Shown: positions 45,854-55,280 of the stretch, piece by piece
Position numbering within the stretch: position 1 is the stretch's first letter
Layout of the letters: the number at the start of each line of letters is the position of its first letter
From: JAGLOK01 sp963675575
GTDB taxonomy: Bacteria > Bacillota > Clostridia > Christensenellales > UMGS416
Length of the DNA stretch: 64,000 bases
Reading direction: 5' to 3'
Assembly: GCA_963675575.1 (NCBI GenBank)
Contig: OY776378.1
Span: forward strand, 2,108,001 to 2,172,000
The notes under the pieces: model-generated
Database searches by the model: none
What the model was told of the DNA's origin: nothing
The model's input: only the letters and a program-made list of their open reading frames with translations
Program-made: the position numbers and the translations under genes

Positions 45854-46338
45854 ATACCTTCTTGCAAGCAACCATCTCCCACAAGAGCATAGGTATAATG
45901 GTCAATAATCTTAAGATCAGGTTTATTAAACGTCTCACCTAAATAGCTTTCGGCCATAGCCATACCAACAGCTGTTGACATACCTTGCCCTAATGGTCCA
46001 GTAGTTGTTTCTATTCCAATTGTATGACCAAATTCTGGATGCCCTGGTGTTTTCGAATGTAATTGTCTGAATTCTTTAAGGTCTTCCATTGGTAATCCAT
46101 ATTCAAATAAATGTAGCATCGAATATAGCAACATAGAACCATGACCAGCTGAAAGAACAAATCTATCTCTATCAAACCAATTAGGATTCTTTGGGTTATG
46201 TTTCATTTGTTTAGCCCATAAGGTATATGCCATAGGCGCGCCACCCATTGGCAAACCAGGATGACCTGAGTTAGCTTTTTGAATCGCTTCTGCCGACAAG
46301 ATTCTTATAGCGTTTATTGTTTTTTGTTCTGCGTTCAT
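45854..46338 (-). pseudogene. tkt: Transketolase, N-terminal fragment cut by IS21
   Basis: About 161 codons of the thiamine-diphosphate-binding domain: IRILSAEAIQKANSGHPGLP, SAGHGSMLLYSML, FGHTIGIETTTGPLGQG and YALVGDGCLQEG. At the TPP motif (GDG) the frame runs into the IS21 terminus and stops. The remaining 490 or so residues are not in the window, so this tkt copy is inactive. It was the last gene of the minus-strand operon with the ROK kinase and transaldolase. Confidence 0.93.
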
Positions 46339-46446
46339 TATTAACTCCTTCTGTACTAGTTGATATAATTACACTTTTATTGCAGTGCAACAAATTCCCT
46401 ATAGATACCATATTTTATATATAATATAATTTATAATTTTAGCGAT

Positions 46447-47397
46447 TTAATCAATTAGTAATGCCGCTCCAATTAGTGCCACATCATCACCAAGAAGAGA
46501 TGGAACAATCTGAATATCATATTTTTTACTAAGTGGTGTTAATTCAACAAAATGTCTATTTATCTCATCATAAAGAATGTCTCCCAACTTCATAACACTT
46601 CCACCAATTACGAATGTCTTTACCCCTAGTATCTGAAATAGATTTGCAAACATTATGCCTAGGTATTTGGCCATTCTGCCAACTGCTTTAAGTGCAAGCG
46701 CATCCCCATCTCTTGCCGCCAACCCAAGATGTACACCTGATAGGGTTTCCTCTTCTCTAACATAATCCATAATCGTTGTTGATTCACCTTTATCAATTCG
46801 TTCTTGAATATACTCTATAATTTTATTACCAGAAGCATTACCCATGACACATCCTATATTGCCACAATTACAATGTAAACCATGTTCTGTCACAATCATA
46901 TGACCAATCTCACCTGCTGTGCCAAAATCACCTCTAAATAATTGGTTATTGATAATAATACCACCACCAACACCAGTACTAACGGTGGCATACACCATAT
47001 TAGTTGATCCTTTACCCGCGCCAAATCTATGCTCAGCTACTGCACTTACATTGGCATCGTTATCCACTTCTATACGCACACCAAGTCTGTCAAATAGCAT
47101 CTGTTTTACTGGTGCATTTCTCATCTTAGGTAAATTAGTAGTCGTTATAATATAGCCTTCTTCATACAAAACATAACATGGCCACCCAACCCCAACACCT
47201 CTGACATCAGAAGTAGCCAGTTTATTATGCTTCATGATGTCTTTAGCCATATCAGAGATTTCATCAATCATTTCTTCTGGGGATTGTTCTAGATTAGTCT
47301 TAGTAACGCGTTTATCTACAATATTAAATGCATCATCAAATAAACCATAAGCTATCTTCGTACCACCTACATCAATACCGATTGTATATGTTCCCAT
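46447..47397 (-). CDS. ROK-family glucokinase
   Basis: A 316-residue ROK kinase: N-terminal GIDVGGTKIAYGLFD, VDNDANVSAVAEHRFG, TVSTGVGGGII, catalytic GEIGHMIV and zinc motif HCNCGNIGCV. It phosphorylates glucose or a related free hexose with ATP. Ribosome site AAAGGAGG upstream. It lies between the transaldolase and the broken transketolase, with a structured spacer towards the transaldolase. Confidence 0.9.
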   Translation of the reverse strand: MGTYTIGIDVGGTKIAYGLFDDAFNIVDKRVTKTNLEQSPEEMIDEISDMAKDIMKHNKLATSDVRGVGVGWPCYVLYEEGYIITTTNLPKMRNAPVKQMLFDRLGVRIEVDNDANVSAVAEHRFGAGKGSTNMVYATVSTGVGGGIIINNQLFRGDFGTAGEIGHMIVTEHGLHCNCGNIGCVMGNASGNKIIEYIQERIDKGESTTIMDYVREEETLSGVHLGLAARDGDALALKAVGRMAKYLGIMFANLFQILGVKTFVIGGSVMKLGDILYDEINRHFVELTPLSKKYDIQIVPSLLGDDVALIGAALLID

Positions 47398-47440
47398 TAT
47401 GTAATCCTCCTTTAAACATTATCATCTAATCAAAAATATC

Positions 47441-47497
47441 GTATCTTAATCCCCCCATCAGAACATATCCTTATAAGCTGTTCTAATGGGAAGATAC
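47441..47497 (-). other. Long intercistronic stem between transaldolase and ROK kinase
   Basis: Inner arms CCCATCAGAACA (47454-47465) and TGTTCTAATGGG (47479-47490) pair with one mismatch, and outer arms GTATCTT (47441-47447) and AAGATAC (47491-47497) pair perfectly, with a 6-base bulge between. There is no T run, so an RNA processing or stability element is more likely than a terminator. Confidence 0.6.
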
Positions 47498-47529
47498 AAT
47501 ATATAGTTATATAAAACATATTAATTTAG

Positions 47530-48180
47530 TCATGCTTTTGGCACTTTTTTCCAGTCAATCATAAACTGATCAAGCCCTTTGGTTGTTAAAGGATGACTAG
47601 CCATTAGTCCTATGAGACCTGTTGGCACTGTGCATATATCAACACCAATTTTAGCACAGCCGATTACATGCCCTAGATGTCTGACAGAGGCTGCAATCAC
47701 TTTCGTTTCAATACCATTCACATGAAAGATATCTACAATATCTTCAATCAATGCTAAACCATCGCCACCTACATCATCCACTCTTCCCAAGAACGAACTG
47801 ACATATGAAGCACCGGCACGAGCAGCCATTAAGGCTTGTGTAGCAGAAAATATCAAGGTTACATTAGTTGTAATACCTTCTTTCGAAAGCACGTTGACTG
47901 CTTTTAATCCTTCAAGGCACATTGGAATCTTGACCACAATCCTAGAATTCAACTGAGCTAGTTTTCGCCCTTCTTTAATCATACCTTCCGCGTCCAAACT
48001 AATAACCTCTGCATTAACTGGAAAATTATCGGATATTGCTAAGATATCATTTATTAGGGATTCAAAAGTCTTGCCTTCCTTCGAAATGATTGTCGGGTTA
48101 GTGGTAACACCTGCAACAATTCCAAAATCGTAATAGGACTTAATTTCTTTTACATTTGCAGTATCTAAATATATGTGCAT
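47530..48180 (-). CDS. tal: Transaldolase (TalC-type, class 3B)
   Basis: A 216-residue TIM barrel of the short transaldolase/fructose-6-phosphate aldolase group. Schiff-base Lys in VVKIPM; Glu in VNAEVISLD and Phe in SSFLGRVDD are the transaldolase residues (the aldolase FSA has Gln and Tyr there), so I call transaldolase. It moves dihydroxyacetone units between sugar phosphates. It starts 11 bases after the fused E1 gene with AAGGAG. Confidence 0.92.
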   Translation of the reverse strand: MHIYLDTANVKEIKSYYDFGIVAGVTTNPTIISKEGKTFESLINDILAISDNFPVNAEVISLDAEGMIKEGRKLAQLNSRIVVKIPMCLEGLKAVNVLSKEGITTNVTLIFSATQALMAARAGASYVSSFLGRVDDVGGDGLALIEDIVDIFHVNGIETKVIAASVRHLGHVIGCAKIGVDICTVPTGLIGLMASHPLTTKGLDQFMIDWKKVPKA

Positions 48181-48190
48181 ATCAATCTCC

Positions 48191-50662
48191 TTATACGCCT
48201 AATTTTTCTCTTCTGATTTGCTCCAACCCATTGAAATTTCTTTTTGATACATGTCCCTTCAATGGAAGAATCTTCTCGTGTATGGCATCAATCATCCAGT
48301 CTGCTTGAGGGAAAAACTCATCTTCTAGTTCAAAACATGGTGTAATCCAATTCTTTGCACCAACAACCACCGGTGGTGCATCGAGATAATCAAAAGCTTG
48401 TTCTGATATCACACGTGCCATATCTTGTAGAGAAGAACCACGTTCACAAGCATCACTTGACAGTAGAATTCTTCCAGTTTTCTTAACTGATTCAATGACT
48501 TTTTCATAGTTAAATGGCACAACTGATCGAGCATCAATGACTTCTGCACTAATACCATATTTTTCTTCTAGAATCTCAGCTGCTTCAATTGCTTTATACA
48601 AAGTCGCACCAATTGTTAAAATCGTAATATCCTTACCTTCTCTTTTAATATCTGGTTCGCCGATTACAATCTCATAATTATCTTCCGGAACACCTTCTGT
48701 ATGGAACAATTCATTCATATCATAGAGTTTCTGACTCTCAAAAAATACTACTGGATCTGTGCCATTCAATGCACTATTTAATAAGCCTTTAGCATCATAT
48801 GGTGTGACTGGATAAACAACCTTTAAACCTGGTATATGTGACACTAATGCTGTCCAATCTTGGGAATGTTGAGCACCATATTTTGAACCAACAGATACTC
48901 TTAGTACAACTGGCATCTTCAATACCCCTGCACTCATACTTTGCCATTTAGCAAGCTGATTGAATATCTCATCACCAGCACGCCCTATAAAGTCACAATA
49001 CATTAATTCCGTAATAACACGACCACCACACATGGCATATCCTACTGCCGAACCAACAATAGCTGCTTCTGAGATAGGTGCATTAAACATACGGTGATAA
49101 GGTAGGGCTTCACTAAGTCCTTGATAAACACCAAATGCGCCTCCCCAATCTCTGTTATCTTCACCATATGCAATCAGCGTAGGATCTTCATAGAATTTAT
49201 GGATAATAGATTCAAACAATGCATCTCTAAGTGACAAACTTTTTAGTTTTGATACTGGTTTACCATCTTTAATACCTGTACGTTCTTTTCTAACAATCTT
49301 CTTAAGTCTTGGATTATCCTCAAGGGATAACAATACCTCACAAGCTCTATCATCCATCTTAAGAATTCTTTCATTAGAAAACATGAACTTTTCAATTGCA
49401 TCAGGTTCTTCTAAAAGATTCATTCTAGGCGAAATTTTTTCATCAACAGCTATCTTAAGATTTCTAAGTAAGACATCTTCAACAATTTTATCAATCGCTT
49501 CAAATTCTGCCTTTTTAGCAATACCTGCTTCTATGATTTGCTTTTTGAAGGTGATGATAGAATCCACATTCTCCCAAGCCTCTAATTCCTCTTTTGATCG
49601 ATAAGGGCCTGGGTCTGATGCTGAATGGCCACCAGTTCTATAAGTAATCACGTCTAGAAGTACAGGTCCTTTATTGTCCTCAAGGATTTTTTTCTTTCTT
49701 CTCATAGCTTCGATAACTGCAAGTGGGTTATACCCATCAACACGTTCTGCATGCATCTGTTCTGGGTTAATACCTGCACCAACTCTTGCTAGCACTTCAT
49801 AAGCCATGGTTTCACCATCTGTTTGACCACCCATACCATATGAATTGTTGAAGAAATTAAACAGTACAGGTAATCCACCTTTATAGGCATCTTCCCATAA
49901 CTGAGTCAATTGATCCATAGACGCCATATTCATTGCTTCCCAAACAGGTCCACAACCTAATGAACCATCACCCGTATTAGATATGATAATGCCTTTTTTC
50001 TTATTGATTTTTTTGTATAAGGCCGCTCCAACTGCAATTGGCGCAGAACCTCCTACGATAGCATTGTTAGGATAAACACCAAAAGGTGTGAAGAAAGCAT
50101 GCATTGAATTACCTAAACCTTTAGCAAAACCTGTCTTTCTTCCAAATAATTCTGCCATGATGCCGTAAAATAGAAAGTCTACTGCTAATGTCTTAACATC
50201 ATCGTTACCAGAATTAAGTTCCTTAACTGGTTGTAAAATACTACCTTCAAACACATCTTCCATGATTGTTAGTAATTCAGTGTCATTCATTTTTGCGATA
50301 CAAGAAAGACCTTTTGCGATAATCTCTCCATGACTTCTATGAGAACCAAAAGTAAAATCGTCTTTGTCCAGTATAAAAGCTTGTCCTACTGCTGCTGCTT
50401 CTTGTCCAGTATAAAGATGCGCAGGACCAGAGTAGTTATATTCTACCCCTTTATATATTTTATTAGCTCGCATCTCAAAGAGCATGTTTTCAAATTCTCG
50501 AATAAAAAGCATGTCTCTGTAAATTCCCAAAAACTCCTCTTTAGAATAGTTGTTTTTCTCGTCTTTTACCGTTTTTTGATATTGATTTAGGGGTATATCT
50601 TTGAATTTTAAAACCCCACTTTTTCTAATTTCCTCAGGTCTTACTATCTGATTTTTTGGCAT
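48191..50662 (-). CDS. 2-oxoacid dehydrogenase E1, fused alpha and beta subunits
   Basis: An 823-residue fusion. The alpha half (about 1-400) carries the TPP motif (NTGDGSLGCGPVWEAMNMA ... NFFNNSYGMGG) and YRTGGHSASDPG; the beta half (about 480-823) carries EAAIVGSAVGYAMCGGR, ELMYCDFIGRAGDEIFNQ and the C-terminal transketolase fold. It decarboxylates a 2-oxoacid and passes the acyl group to lipoyl-E2. Fusion of the halves is uncommon but known in Clostridia and spirochaetes; substrate (pyruvate, branched-chain oxoacid or acetoin) cannot be read from sequence. Operon order E2-E3-E1-Tal. Ribosome site AAGGAGG. Confidence 0.92.
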   Translation of the reverse strand: MPKNQIVRPEEIRKSGVLKFKDIPLNQYQKTVKDEKNNYSKEEFLGIYRDMLFIREFENMLFEMRANKIYKGVEYNYSGPAHLYTGQEAAAVGQAFILDKDDFTFGSHRSHGEIIAKGLSCIAKMNDTELLTIMEDVFEGSILQPVKELNSGNDDVKTLAVDFLFYGIMAELFGRKTGFAKGLGNSMHAFFTPFGVYPNNAIVGGSAPIAVGAALYKKINKKKGIIISNTGDGSLGCGPVWEAMNMASMDQLTQLWEDAYKGGLPVLFNFFNNSYGMGGQTDGETMAYEVLARVGAGINPEQMHAERVDGYNPLAVIEAMRRKKKILEDNKGPVLLDVITYRTGGHSASDPGPYRSKEELEAWENVDSIITFKKQIIEAGIAKKAEFEAIDKIVEDVLLRNLKIAVDEKISPRMNLLEEPDAIEKFMFSNERILKMDDRACEVLLSLEDNPRLKKIVRKERTGIKDGKPVSKLKSLSLRDALFESIIHKFYEDPTLIAYGEDNRDWGGAFGVYQGLSEALPYHRMFNAPISEAAIVGSAVGYAMCGGRVITELMYCDFIGRAGDEIFNQLAKWQSMSAGVLKMPVVLRVSVGSKYGAQHSQDWTALVSHIPGLKVVYPVTPYDAKGLLNSALNGTDPVVFFESQKLYDMNELFHTEGVPEDNYEIVIGEPDIKREGKDITILTIGATLYKAIEAAEILEEKYGISAEVIDARSVVPFNYEKVIESVKKTGRILLSSDACERGSSLQDMARVISEQAFDYLDAPPVVVGAKNWITPCFELEDEFFPQADWMIDAIHEKILPLKGHVSKRNFNGLEQIRREKLGV

Positions 50663-50678
50663 AACTTTTCCTCCTTAG

Positions 50679-52043
50679 TTATAGTTGAAATAAACCTTCT
50701 CTTATTATTTCGCTGACAGTTGGATGTGGGAATACTAACTCTTTAATATCCTCAATTCGCATTTCTTTTTCTATCATAAGTGCTGCACTTAATATAATTT
50801 CTGATGCTGGATTACCAATCATATGAATTCCTATAATCTTGTTATAAGTTTGATCTACTATAATCTTACAGATACCATCGCCACCTTCGTTTTCAGCGAC
50901 ATATCTTCCAGAGTAATTCATCTTTATAGTGATACATTTATAATTGATTCCTTTTGCATCTGCCTGTGCTTCAGTTTCACCTACTGATGCCACTTCAGGA
51001 TTCGTATATATAACGCTAGGAATAGCACTATAACGCATCTGATCTTTTTTACCTAATATATTATTGATACAAACTTCTGCTTCTCTATATGCCGTATGGG
51101 CTAACATGGATTTGCCATTAACATCCCCAGCAGCATAAACGTTAGTCACATTGGTTTTGCAATATCTATCCACTATAATGGCGCCTCTATCCATTTCAAC
51201 ACCTATAGTTTCTAATCCAATACCTTGTGTATTAGGTCGTCTTCCAATACTTAGTAAAACTTTGTCACAAGCTAGCTTAACTTCTTTCCCATCTTTTTCA
51301 TAACTAATCTCTTGATCGGAAAATCCTGTTACTTTTGCTCCTAACTGAAATTCGACGCCTTTTTTTTGATAATTCTTTAATAGTATTTTAGATATATCCC
51401 CATCGGTTGGACCAGCAATCTTATCTAACATTTCAACTACTGTTACTTTACTACCAACCGAATTGTAATAGGAAGCCATCTCAAGTCCTATGACGCCGCC
51501 GCCTACAACCACTAGATGTTTTGGTACTACTTCCAATTCCAATATACCTTTGTTTGTTACGACAAACCCATTCTCTAGACCAGTATCTAAACCCGGAATT
51601 GGTGGCACTATTGGTGAGGATCCTGTTGCAATTAGTAATCGTTTTCCTTTGTATATTTGATTATCAACTGAGATCTTATAACCTTCTTCATCTCTACCGA
51701 CAATTGTCCCCGTACTATTAATAATGTTTACTTTGAGTTTTTTTAATTTAAATTCTATACCCGAAACCAACATATTAATAACATTGTCTTTCCTTACAAC
51801 CACTTTACTATGATCATAGGTCACATTTTCTGCTCGGGCGCCATATTTCTCGCCATGTTTAGCATAATCATATACCTTTGCAGAATGTAACAATGTTTTT
51901 GAAGGGATGCATCCTTCGTTCAAGCAAACGCCCCCAACACGACTCTTTTCAATTAGTAATGTCTGTAGCCCAGATTCGCTAGCTCTTTCGGCTGCTAAAT
52001 ATCCAGCTGGACCTCCACCTATAATAATGACATCATATAACAT
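50679..52043 (-). CDS. lpdA: Dihydrolipoyl dehydrogenase (E3)
   Basis: A 454-residue flavoprotein disulfide reductase: FAD motif GGGPAGYLAAERA, redox disulfide GGVCLNEGCIPSK, NAD motif VVGGGVIGLEMA, YAAGDVNGKSMLAHTA and the C-terminal HPTVSE with catalytic His. It has no lipoyl domain of its own. It reoxidises the dihydrolipoyl arm of E2 and makes NADH. It starts 17 bases after E2. Confidence 0.96.
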   Translation of the reverse strand: MLYDVIIIGGGPAGYLAAERASESGLQTLLIEKSRVGGVCLNEGCIPSKTLLHSAKVYDYAKHGEKYGARAENVTYDHSKVVVRKDNVINMLVSGIEFKLKKLKVNIINSTGTIVGRDEEGYKISVDNQIYKGKRLLIATGSSPIVPPIPGLDTGLENGFVVTNKGILELEVVPKHLVVVGGGVIGLEMASYYNSVGSKVTVVEMLDKIAGPTDGDISKILLKNYQKKGVEFQLGAKVTGFSDQEISYEKDGKEVKLACDKVLLSIGRRPNTQGIGLETIGVEMDRGAIIVDRYCKTNVTNVYAAGDVNGKSMLAHTAYREAEVCINNILGKKDQMRYSAIPSVIYTNPEVASVGETEAQADAKGINYKCITIKMNYSGRYVAENEGGDGICKIIVDQTYNKIIGIHMIGNPASEIILSAALMIEKEMRIEDIKELVFPHPTVSEIIREGLFQL

Positions 52044-52060
52044 GTACTTACCTCCATTTA

Positions 52061-53437
52061 TTATCCTTTGGCTAATAGCAATGTAAAGTTCTCAAGATTA
52101 GATTTCAATTCTTTTAAGAACCTAGCAGCTGGTGCCCCATCAATCGCTTTATGATCGAAAGTAAGGGATAGATCAATTGACTGATAAAATCTAGGTTCAT
52201 TGTCCATCATCTCAACTTTAGTTGTAATAGTTCCTACCCCAAGTATGCCTGTTTGAGGCGCATTAAGAACTGGTGTAAAATGTTCTATACCTAAGGTACC
52301 CAAATTCGTAATGGTGAATGTACCACCTTGCATGTCTGCAGGGCTTATCTGTCCATCTCTGCATTTATTCGCTAATTCTTTTATACTTAACGAAATCTCT
52401 AATAAAGTCATTTGATTAGAATTGAATATTGTCGGAACCATTAAACCTCTTTCAGTATCCACCGCCATACCTAGATTAACTGTATTAAAAATTCGTATAA
52501 ATCCATCTAACATATGTGCATTAAGCGTTTCAAAATCTAGTAGCGTACGTGAAACTGCGTAGGTAATCATATCGTTCAGAGATACGCCAGACAGACCATT
52601 CTTGCTTTCTTTTAATTTCTTTCTATATGCTAGTATCTCTGTTGCGTCAAATGATGCATTTAATGTTAACTGAGCTGTTGTTTCTAGTGAATTTTGCATA
52701 TTTGTTGCGATTGCTTTTCTAATACCTGATAATTTTTTGTCTGTATAACCTTCTACATTTTTTATATCATGATTTAACAGGTTAGTTTTTATAGCTATTT
52801 CATCCTGTTTTTGAACAGTTTGATTACTATTTAGGTCAGCTGTCCTAATGCTACCGCCTAGACCAGAACCTTCTACGTTATTAATTCGACTTCCAGGGAG
52901 GGTTGCTTTTACAGCATCTGTTACAAATGGTCCCTTATCAAGCATGCTTATAATATCTCTTTCGATGATTCTTCCATTAGGTCCAGTCGGACTTGCTACA
53001 TCAAATCTAATACTTCGTTTCACTGCCAAATTCTTAGCACGAGGTGAAATAAAGGTCTGGTCCGTATTATTCTCTACTTTTTGACTAGATGTTTGCAACT
53101 CTATTTCTACTAGATTCGGATCCCCTTCTCCACCAGCAATTGTTTTTACTTCATCCACCTGAATGTTACCACCTAAGTTTGAAATATCAACTTTTTCATT
53201 CTCTTCGCCTATAACACAAACAACTTCAAGAACTGGTACTTCATCAAATTCATCATATAAAATCTCAATAACAACACCATCTACTTCAGCTTCAACTTCA
53301 AATGTTGTTTTGTCAGTTTCTATAATAAATAGAACGTCGCCTTGTTTAACCACATCACCTTGCTTCACATGCCATTCAGCAATTAGTGCACTTTCCTCAG
53401 ATAAACCTCTTTGAGGCATTTTAACCATCGTTGCCAT
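52061..53437 (-). CDS. 2-oxoacid dehydrogenase E2 (lipoyl acyltransferase)
   Basis: A 458-residue E2: one lipoyl domain (about 1-80, lipoyl Lys in IETDKTTFEVEA), a peripheral-subunit-binding domain (ISPRAKNLAVKRSIRFDVAS), a second degenerate-looking binding-type segment (GSRINNVEGSGLGGSIRTAD), and the acyltransferase core with catalytic FDHKAIDGAPAARFL (His and Asp). ATG 53437 is chosen because AGGAGG lies 6 bases upstream. First gene of the operon behind a good sigma-A promoter. Confidence 0.94.
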   Translation of the reverse strand: MATMVKMPQRGLSEESALIAEWHVKQGDVVKQGDVLFIIETDKTTFEVEAEVDGVVIEILYDEFDEVPVLEVVCVIGEENEKVDISNLGGNIQVDEVKTIAGGEGDPNLVEIELQTSSQKVENNTDQTFISPRAKNLAVKRSIRFDVASPTGPNGRIIERDIISMLDKGPFVTDAVKATLPGSRINNVEGSGLGGSIRTADLNSNQTVQKQDEIAIKTNLLNHDIKNVEGYTDKKLSGIRKAIATNMQNSLETTAQLTLNASFDATEILAYRKKLKESKNGLSGVSLNDMITYAVSRTLLDFETLNAHMLDGFIRIFNTVNLGMAVDTERGLMVPTIFNSNQMTLLEISLSIKELANKCRDGQISPADMQGGTFTITNLGTLGIEHFTPVLNAPQTGILGVGTITTKVEMMDNEPRFYQSIDLSLTFDHKAIDGAPAARFLKELKSNLENFTLLLAKG

Positions 53438-53481
53438 GTATTTCCTCCTATTCATATATAATGTTATTATATAACATGTTT

Positions 53482-53491
53482 TGTTACTTAT
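53482..53491. promoter_or_regulatory. Putative DeoR-type operator motif, E2 promoter
   Basis: TGTTACTTAT, followed at once by TGTGTTATAT; the first 10 bases recur exactly upstream of deoR at 56083-56092. It lies just downstream of the -10 element of the E2 promoter. Confidence 0.5.
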
Positions 53492-53498
53492 GTGTTAT

Positions 53499-53527
53499 AT
53501 TCTAGCATTATAATTAACATTTGTCAA
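53499..53527 (-). promoter_or_regulatory. Promoter of the E2-E3-E1-tal operon
   Basis: On the minus strand TTGACA (53527-53522), 17-base spacer, TAGAAT (53504-53499), 62 bases before the E2 start. Confidence 0.75.
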
Positions 53528-53630
53528 GAATATTAGCCTATCATAATAATCTGCCTGCTATGGCTATTTCTACTCTTACCCATGTGATTCAAGGTTTCAT
53601 TTTATGAAGTTGGGGCCTTTAAATACGACA

Positions 53631-53661
53631 TAAAAAAAGGCCTCTGATTAAATCAGAAACC
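53631..53661 (-). terminator. Terminator of the lipB-lipA unit
   Basis: On the minus strand AAAGGGTTTCTGAT-TTA-ATCAGAGGCCTTTTTT: imperfect 12-base stem plus T run, about 11 bases after the lipA stop. Confidence 0.75.
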
Positions 53662-53671
53662 CTTTGCATCT

Positions 53672-54553
53672 CTATATTTTATTTTGCTCATATGCTTCCT
53701 GTGCATGGTATGAACTTCTCACTAATGGCCCTGAAGCAACATGACTAAACCCTAATTCTAATCCGACCTCTCTATAATAATCGAAAATTTTTGGAGGGAT
53801 GTATTCTATGATTGGATGATGTTGCTCTGTAGGCGCTAAATACTGGCCTATAGTCAGGAAATCGCAACCAACTTGCCTCAAATTCTTCATGACCTCAATG
53901 ATCTCAATTTCTGTTTCACCAAGACCAACCATGATGCCTGATTTAGTCATTATATCAGGATTCATTACTTTTGTAGCCTTTAATAAATTGATAGATCTTT
54001 CATAGATGGCCATCGGGCGAACTTCCTCGTATAATCTTGAAACAGTTTCAACATTATGATTGATAATATGGGGGCGAGCATTTACTACTATCTCTAGTGC
54101 CTTATCTACGCCTTCAAAGTCTGGTATCAACACCTCAATTATCACTTCAGGTGTATATGTTCTAATAGATTGTATAACCTTTCCAAATTGATTAGCACCA
54201 CCATCTTCCAAATCATCTCTTGTGACAGATGTAATGACCACATGCTTAAGACCTAATTCTTTTACCGCTTGTGCTATATGGATCGGTTCACTATCATCAA
54301 TATAATCTGGTTTGTTTTTACCAACTGCACAAAAAGTACAATTTCTCGTACAATTATTCCCCAATATCATGAAAGTAGCTGTTCGATTATTAAAACATTC
54401 ATACTGATTAGGACAAACCGCTTCTTGGCAAACAGTATTAATTCCGTATTTTTTTAATATATCATTTACTTGTTCTAAATTTTGACTATTTTTATATCGT
54501 ACTTTTAACCATTCTGGTCGTTTGTTGTATTGGTGGCTACCTGTATCCATCAA
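53672..54553 (-). CDS. lipA: Lipoyl synthase
   Basis: A 293-residue radical SAM enzyme. The auxiliary cluster cysteines are in CQEAVCPNQYEC, the SAM cluster in CTRNCTFC, and the C-terminal RSSYHAQE holds the conserved Ser ligand. It inserts two sulfurs into octanoyl-protein to make the lipoyl cofactor of E2. It overlaps lipB by 4 bases. Pairing of lipB-lipA with an adjacent E2 implies dedicated lipoylation. Confidence 0.97.
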   Translation of the reverse strand: MMDTGSHQYNKRPEWLKVRYKNSQNLEQVNDILKKYGINTVCQEAVCPNQYECFNNRTATFMILGNNCTRNCTFCAVGKNKPDYIDDSEPIHIAQAVKELGLKHVVITSVTRDDLEDGGANQFGKVIQSIRTYTPEVIIEVLIPDFEGVDKALEIVVNARPHIINHNVETVSRLYEEVRPMAIYERSINLLKATKVMNPDIMTKSGIMVGLGETEIEIIEVMKNLRQVGCDFLTIGQYLAPTEQHHPIIEYIPPKIFDYYREVGLELGFSHVASGPLVRSSYHAQEAYEQNKI

Positions 54554-55272
54554 TTATCAACTCCTATGAATTCTTTTTTATACAACAGTTCAATCTCTTC
54601 TAAAAATTCTGATTTTGCTATCCTATCTATAGTTACACTAAAAACCTGATTAATATATGGATACAGACCTTCTCTAATTTCATCAAGTGGTATATTTCTA
54701 TGGGTGACTTTTTCTAATGAAGTAACACCTTTGTCATGTATACCACAAGGAATAATCCACTCAAAATATGTTAAATCAGTGTTTATATTGAATGCGAATC
54801 CATGCATACTAACCCACTTCTTTATTTCTAAACCGACAGCGACAATTTTATCATTCTCAATCCATACGCCCTTATGTTCTTTATCTCTAGAAGCTTTGAC
54901 ATTATAAACCTCACCTAGATACCTTATGAACACTTCTTCAAGATTGAATATGAATTCACGTATACTTCTACCATAATCCCGCAAATCAAAAATAGGATAC
55001 CCAACTAGTTGCCCTGGCCCATGAAATGTAACATCGCCACCTCGATTAATTCGGCATATGGATACATTGTTTTCATTAAGAAATTGATCATCTACTTTTA
55101 TATTGGCTTTATTCGCTGTCATGCCACTAGTAATTACAGGTTCATGTTCAACAAATAAAAACGTATCGGTAATAATCTTGTTTTGTCTTAAGTATAATAA
55201 CTTCTTTTGCAACTCATAAGTCGCTAGGTAATCCATCCTACCCAGATAAACCGCTTGAATCCTATTACTCAT
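54550..55272 (-). CDS. lipB: Octanoyltransferase
   Basis: A 240-residue BPL/LplA-fold enzyme: RGGDVTFHGPGQLVGYPI, Lys in DKIVAVGLEIKKWVSMHG and catalytic Cys in IIPCGIHDKGVTS. It transfers octanoyl groups from acyl carrier protein to E2 for LipA. It follows deoR by 8 bases. Confidence 0.96.
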   Translation of the reverse strand: MSNRIQAVYLGRMDYLATYELQKKLLYLRQNKIITDTFLFVEHEPVITSGMTANKANIKVDDQFLNENNVSICRINRGGDVTFHGPGQLVGYPIFDLRDYGRSIREFIFNLEEVFIRYLGEVYNVKASRDKEHKGVWIENDKIVAVGLEIKKWVSMHGFAFNINTDLTYFEWIIPCGIHDKGVTSLEKVTHRNIPLDEIREGLYPYINQVFSVTIDRIAKSEFLEEIELLYKKEFIGVDN

Positions 55273-55280
55273 ATGACTCC

